Part shown: positions 60,386 to 64,000 of the stretch, piece by piece
Layout: each line of letters opens with the position of its first letter
Numbering within the stretch: position 1 is the first letter of the stretch
From: Aestuariibaculum lutulentum
Lineage (GTDB): Bacteria; Bacteroidota; Bacteroidia; Flavobacteriales; Flavobacteriaceae
NCBI RefSeq assembly: GCF_032926325.1
Contig: NZ_CP136709.1
Span: 2,946,501 to 3,010,500, forward strand
Direction: 5' to 3'
DNA: 64,000 bases
Program-made: the position numbers and the translations under genes
The notes under the pieces: model-generated
The model's database searches: none
What the model was told of the DNA's origin: nothing
The model's input: only the letters and a program-made list of their open reading frames with translations

Positions 60386-62230
60386 TTACAGAGGACGTTC
60401 TATACCAAAGGCCTTAATTTTTGAAGCCAAAGTGGTAGGAGGTATTTTTAAAAGAGCAGCTGCACCGTTTTCGCCGGATATTTTCCACTTGGTCTGTTTT
60501 AGCGCTTTGAGAATATTGTTTTTTTCCAAAGAAGCTAATTCTCCGGCAGTATAAATTTTATCAGGTGTGGGTTTTGTAGTTTTGGTTTCTTCATTTGTTT
60601 GAAGAGGAATAATACTGGGTAAATTGAGACTTTTGTTTTTTGAAACAATAACAGCACGTTCAATCAGGTTTTGTAGCTCACGAACATTTCCCGGCCAATG
60701 ATATTGAATCAATAAGGTTTTATCAGTTTCAGATAGGGCAAGAGGAAGTTTTCCCATTTTTTTTGAAAACTGGTTAACCATTTCCTGTGCAATTAAAACC
60801 ACGTCTTCACCACGCTCTCTTAAAGCAGGAACTTCAATAGGAAATACATTAAGGCGGTAATATAAATCTTCTCTGAATTTGCCTTCTTTAGCAAAAGTTT
60901 TTAGGTTACGGTGGGTGGCGGCAATAATACGTACATCGACCTTAATAGTTTCAGAGCTTCCCACAGGGTCAAATTCGCCTTCCTGGATAATGCGCAACAG
61001 TTTGGGTTGAAGGTCTAAAGGCATTTCGCCAATTTCATCAAGAAAAATAGTGCCTCTGTCAGCTAATAAAAATCGTCCTTTTCGGCTGGCTGTGGCTCCG
61101 GTAAAGGCGCCTTTTTCATGACCAAACAATTCACTTTCTATAAGATTGGCAGGAATAGCTCCACAATTAATTTTAATTAAGGGTTTATCGCTTCGGTCGC
61201 TTTCTTTATGAATAGCTCTGGCAACGAGTTCTTTTCCAGTACCGGTTTCACCATGAATTAATACCGTGGCATTAGTTTTTGCAACCTGATGAATAAGGTT
61301 TAAAGCCGCTTTCATGTTTTGGTTTTCGGCAATAATGCCATAACCACTGGTAAGCTCCTGAATTTCTTCTTCAAGATACTGTGCCTGATTAGTTAATTGA
61401 TTGATTTTGTTTTCGGCACGGATTCTATCTTCTGTATTTCTTAAGATTAAGGTATAATAGTAATCATTCTCGACACCATATTTACTAATAGTACCTTCGT
61501 TTAATGTTTCGGTATTGTTGGAACCTATAACCTTTATTATCTGAGGAAGGAATTGGTTTATGGTATCATTATCAATTTCATTGTTAACTATGGTTTCAAT
61601 TAAATCGGCGCTGTCATCATCAAAAAAGAACAGCACGTTTCGTTGTAGCACATCGTCGTTTTCCAGTAATTTGTTTGCAGAGGGATTGGTAAGGGTGATT
61701 TTAAAATTCTGATTAAACATAATAATGGCATCCATCGCGCCATTAATGAGTCCGCTCATTTTAGAATGAGCAATTTCAATATCTTTTTTTGAGCTGGCCA
61801 ATCGTTCCTGAATAATATCGAGTTCCCGATGCCGTTTAATTAAAACAGATAAAATACCGTTGGCAAAGCCAGTGTCGGTTTTTATTAAGTTGACAAAGTT
61901 TTTACGATCAATAATTAGGACGTTTGTTTTTTCAACGGTAGTCACCGATGCCGAACGTCTTTGATCATCAATTAAAGCGTATTCACCAAAACATTCACCA
62001 GCTTTAAGAAAACAGTAAATATGATTTCCTTCATGAACCTTAACATGGCCTTCAAGGATAACAAACATAGAATCACCAACATCTCCTTTCGTAAGTATGC
62101 TTTCATTTTTTAAAAAGGTTTCAGTTTTAGATGCTTTGCATAGTTTATCTAAAGAAGGTCTGGAAACCTCGGTAAAAAAAGGAACCCCGGTAAGAAATTC
62201 GGAAACACTATTATTAAAAACGTCTGGCAT
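60386..62230 (-). CDS. Sigma-54 activator with N-terminal cyclic-nucleotide-binding domain
   Basis: Enhancer-binding transcription activator of 614 aa. Domains: CRP-like cNMP-binding domain (about 10-135; phosphate cassette FGEYALIDDQRRSA 81-94 with the Glu and Arg that hold the nucleotide intact), PAS-like (about 155-270), AAA+ (Walker A GETGTGKE about 327, GAFTGA about 373 for sigma-54 contact, Walker B FLDEIGE about 394) and a Fis-type helix-turn-helix (about 570-614, KISGENGAAALLKIPPTTL). It probably binds the two palindromes beyond its stop codon and drives osmC. Divergent from a nucleotide cyclase gene (133 bp). Confidence 0.9.
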   Translation of the reverse strand: MPDVFNNSVSEFLTGVPFFTEVSRPSLDKLCKASKTETFLKNESILTKGDVGDSMFVILEGHVKVHEGNHIYCFLKAGECFGEYALIDDQRRSASVTTVEKTNVLIIDRKNFVNLIKTDTGFANGILSVLIKRHRELDIIQERLASSKKDIEIAHSKMSGLINGAMDAIIMFNQNFKITLTNPSANKLLENDDVLQRNVLFFFDDDSADLIETIVNNEIDNDTINQFLPQIIKVIGSNNTETLNEGTISKYGVENDYYYTLILRNTEDRIRAENKINQLTNQAQYLEEEIQELTSGYGIIAENQNMKAALNLIHQVAKTNATVLIHGETGTGKELVARAIHKESDRSDKPLIKINCGAIPANLIESELFGHEKGAFTGATASRKGRFLLADRGTIFLDEIGEMPLDLQPKLLRIIQEGEFDPVGSSETIKVDVRIIAATHRNLKTFAKEGKFREDLYYRLNVFPIEVPALRERGEDVVLIAQEMVNQFSKKMGKLPLALSETDKTLLIQYHWPGNVRELQNLIERAVIVSKNKSLNLPSIIPLQTNEETKTTKPTPDKIYTAGELASLEKNNILKALKQTKWKISGENGAAALLKIPPTTLASKIKAFGIERPL

Positions 62231-62363
62231 ATTGGTTGCATTACTTCCATAAATATAAATAAATATCGTGTAGAATTCTGTTAGTTAAGTAATTATGTGA
62301 AATATGTTGTTTTTAAGGATAATGTTTTAAATTAGTGTATTAAACATTTTCCACTCAGATAAA

Positions 62364-64000
62364 ATGACACAAACACGACAGCTTGTAGCAATTATGTTTA
62401 CCGATATTGAAGGGTATACAGCCTTGATGCAAAAGGATGAAAAACAAGCTGTGCATATTCGACAAAAACATCGAGAAATATTTAATAGGTCTACAACAGA
62501 ATGTGGTGGAGAACTTATTCAATATTATGGAGACGGAACTTTAAGTGTTTTTAAAAGTTCAATTTCGGCTATAAATTGTGCCATTAAAATGCAGCAGCAT
62601 TTTCAGGAAGAACCAATTATACCAGTTCGTATTGGAGTGCATTTAGGTGATATTATTCGTACGGAAACCGATGTTATAGGTGATGCTGTGAATATTGCGT
62701 CTAGAATAGAATCATTGGCGGTTCCAGGAAGTATTTTAATTTCAGATAAAGTTAATGATGATTTAAGAAACCAAAGTGAATTTGAAACTAAATATCTTGA
62801 TGTTTTCGAATTTAAAAATGTGAATCAAACCATGCCTGTTTTTGCAGTAGCCAATGAAGGTGTTGTTGTTCCGAGTTTATCTGAGATTAATGGTAAAACA
62901 GAAGAACGAATAGGGAAATCATTCAAAAGCTTTAAACGAAAAGCAGCTGTTTTGTTAGTCATATTGTTAGCTTTTATCACAACATTATTGCTTACGAGAC
63001 CTGAAAATTTAGATAATAACCAATTAAATGATTTAACCATTGCCGTTTTACCATTTAACAGTGTGAATTTAGATGAAAATTCTGAGGCGTTTACCGATGG
63101 TGTTACTGAAGATATTATAACACATCTTTCTAAAATTCAACATCTTCAAGTGATTTCTAGAGCATCGGCTATGCATTATAAAGGCACTGCTAAATCCATT
63201 AAACAAATAGCGAAGGAGTTAGATGTTAATTATATTCTTGAAGGTAGTGTTCGTGTTAATGATAATCAGGTGCGTATTAATGCTAATTTGGTAGATGCTA
63301 CAAGTAATAAAAATTTATGGGCTAACAATTACGACAATACCATGGTTCAGATTTTTAAATTACAAACCGATGTATCAAAAGATATTGCTAATGCTCTTAA
63401 AATTCGATTGAGTGAAACCGAAGAATCCCGTTTAAATAATTTACCAACAAATAACCCTGAGGCTTATAGTGTGTTTAAAGAAGGACAAGCTTTTTTGCAT
63501 CGTGGAGGAGGTAAGGTTGAAGAACTTAAAAAAGCCGAACAATTATTTAAACGAGCCACAGAACTGGATCCTAATTTTTGCAGAGCTTATGTTGGATTAG
63601 CAGAAACGTATCTTGAATATATTTTCTGGGGAAGGGAATCCCCTAAAAAAATGTTAGAGCTTGCCTCTATACCCGCTTTAAAAGCTTTAGCTATTAATTC
63701 AAGTGATGGAGGAACATTCGGTGCTTTAGGAGCAATTAGTTATTATAAATATCAAAGAGAAACAGCCATATTGTACTTAAAGAAGGCAACAGAGATTAAC
63801 CCTAGTTATGTTAGTGCATACGATAAGTTAGCGTGGATTTATGCTTTTGAAGGAAACCTTAAGTTGATGGAAGAAAATTTTAATAAAGTAATTAAATTAG
63901 ATCCGTTGTCTTCTAAGTATTTAGGCGACATGGGACAACATTATTATTATCTAGGGGAATTTCAAAAAGCGATTGATAAAATGGATGAGTCGTTAAAATT
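62364..64000 (+). CDS. Class III nucleotide cyclase with TolB-like and TPR domains, 3' end cut by window
   Basis: Signalling cyclase, 545 residues visible. The catalytic domain (1-150) has both metal-binding Asp (FTDIEGY, D14; YYGDG, D57) and DAVNIASRIE (N110, R114). The adenine-recognising Lys is replaced by Gln (LIQYYGDG). A membrane span follows (RKAAVLLVILLAFITTLLL, about 195-212), then a TolB-like/FlgO-like domain (TIAVLPFNSVN; DVNYILEGSVRVNDNQVRI) and TPR repeats. Similar proteins are common in Bacteroidota. It runs off the end of the window. Its divergent partner is the cNMP-binding sigma-54 activator. Confidence 0.87.
   Translation, partial: MTQTRQLVAIMFTDIEGYTALMQKDEKQAVHIRQKHREIFNRSTTECGGELIQYYGDGTLSVFKSSISAINCAIKMQQHFQEEPIIPVRIGVHLGDIIRTETDVIGDAVNIASRIESLAVPGSILISDKVNDDLRNQSEFETKYLDVFEFKNVNQTMPVFAVANEGVVVPSLSEINGKTEERIGKSFKSFKRKAAVLLVILLAFITTLLLTRPENLDNNQLNDLTIAVLPFNSVNLDENSEAFTDGVTEDIITHLSKIQHLQVISRASAMHYKGTAKSIKQIAKELDVNYILEGSVRVNDNQVRINANLVDATSNKNLWANNYDNTMVQIFKLQTDVSKDIANALKIRLSETEESRLNNLPTNNPEAYSVFKEGQAFLHRGGGKVEELKKAEQLFKRATELDPNFCRAYVGLAETYLEYIFWGRESPKKMLELASIPALKALAINSSDGGTFGALGAISYYKYQRETAILYLKKATEINPSYVSAYDKLAWIYAFEGNLKLMEENFNKVIKLDPLSSKYLGDMGQHYYYLGEFQKAIDKMDESLK

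Noticed and set aside
62231..62363. Exact TAnnTTTG promoter or further ACGAAATTTCGT site between activator and cyclase genes
   Set aside because: Only partial matches found; no confident call.
1..64000. CRISPR arrays, insertion sequences, phage genes or rRNA
   Set aside because: No regularly spaced direct repeats, transposase motifs, integrases or rRNA-like sequence were seen by reading.

Overview
The window looks like the chromosome of a low-GC flavobacterium (family Flavobacteriaceae, Bacteroidota). Reasons: housekeeping promoters of the Bacteroidota type (TTTG, about 19 bases, TAnnTTTG), almost no strong Shine-Dalgarno sequences, and typical flavobacterial genes and gene orders (bshB1 bacillithiol deacetylase, short histone H1-like protein, fused CcsB/CcsA, DUF2911, DUF3108, and the order DUF2520 - KdsC - small membrane protein - UbiA-type prenyltransferase - Maf - MscS - CorA). 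I see no phage, insertion sequence, rRNA or CRISPR array. The only RNA genes found are tRNA-His(GTG) and tRNA-Ser(TGA).

Layout. 1-6.6 kb (minus): a light/oxidative-damage operon running TetR regulator, UbiB-like kinase, flavin reductase, SDR-DUF2867, DUF2256 (50 aa), cryptochrome DASH and an Fe-S photolyase cut by the window edge. 6.7-9.0 kb: DUF2911, a FrnE-like DsbA and a PepSY-like secreted protein. 9.1-14.5 kb (minus): PIG-L-type secreted protein, a 36-aa membrane protein, a sodium:solute symporter and a Gfo/Idh/MocA oxidoreductase, probably one sugar or amino-sugar uptake unit. 14.6-19.4 kb (minus): the conserved DUF2520 to CorA block. 19.4-25 kb: truncated globin, CcsBA, MscL, a 56-aa basic protein, DM13 lipoprotein and a HAD phosphatase. 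25.2-29.8 kb (plus): a four-gene operon of RuBisCO-like protein, DUF1537 kinase, an Asp/Glu-racemase-fold protein with one canonical cysteine, and a BASS transporter, resembling the last steps of D-apionate-type sugar-acid breakdown. 29.8-33.4 kb (minus): SLC13 permease and PEP carboxykinase. 33.7-39.4 kb: bshB1, the tRNAs, histone-like protein, two tandem M28 peptidases, a protein with seven decapeptide repeats and DUF3108. 39.6-46.9 kb (plus): universal stress protein and a TolC-adaptor-RND operon with a P-II-like protein and DUF2892. 47-50.4 kb: a TPR-histidine kinase-receiver-nucleotide cyclase hybrid. 50.4-56 kb (minus): Tat-exported thiol-dioxygenase-like cupin, DUF418, a duplicated-domain lipoprotein, and a periplasmic sulfur set (DsrE, Tat-DsrE-like, TsdA-like dihaem cytochrome c). 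56-64 kb: NifJ-like enzyme, OsmC, a sigma-54 activator carrying a cyclic-nucleotide domain and, divergently, a class III cyclase with TolB-like and TPR parts (cut by the window edge).

The most unusual part is 56-64 kb. A sigma-54 activator with an intact-looking CRP-type nucleotide pocket lies back to back with a nucleotide cyclase gene. Between the activator gene and osmC are two palindromes 22 bp apart (ACGAAATTTCGT and ACGAGATTTCGT), followed by a near-consensus -24/-12 promoter (TGGCACG-N4-ATGCA) pointing at osmC and nifJ. The NifJ-like protein keeps both ferredoxin-type cluster motifs but lacks three of the four cysteines that normally hold the [4Fe-4S] cluster beside the thiamine cofactor. 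This suggests a cyclic-nucleotide-controlled, sigma-54-driven unit making a 2-oxoacid enzyme with altered electron transfer. Together with the cyclase hybrid at 47 kb and the sulfur genes at 54-56 kb, it makes 47-64 kb the region to examine first.
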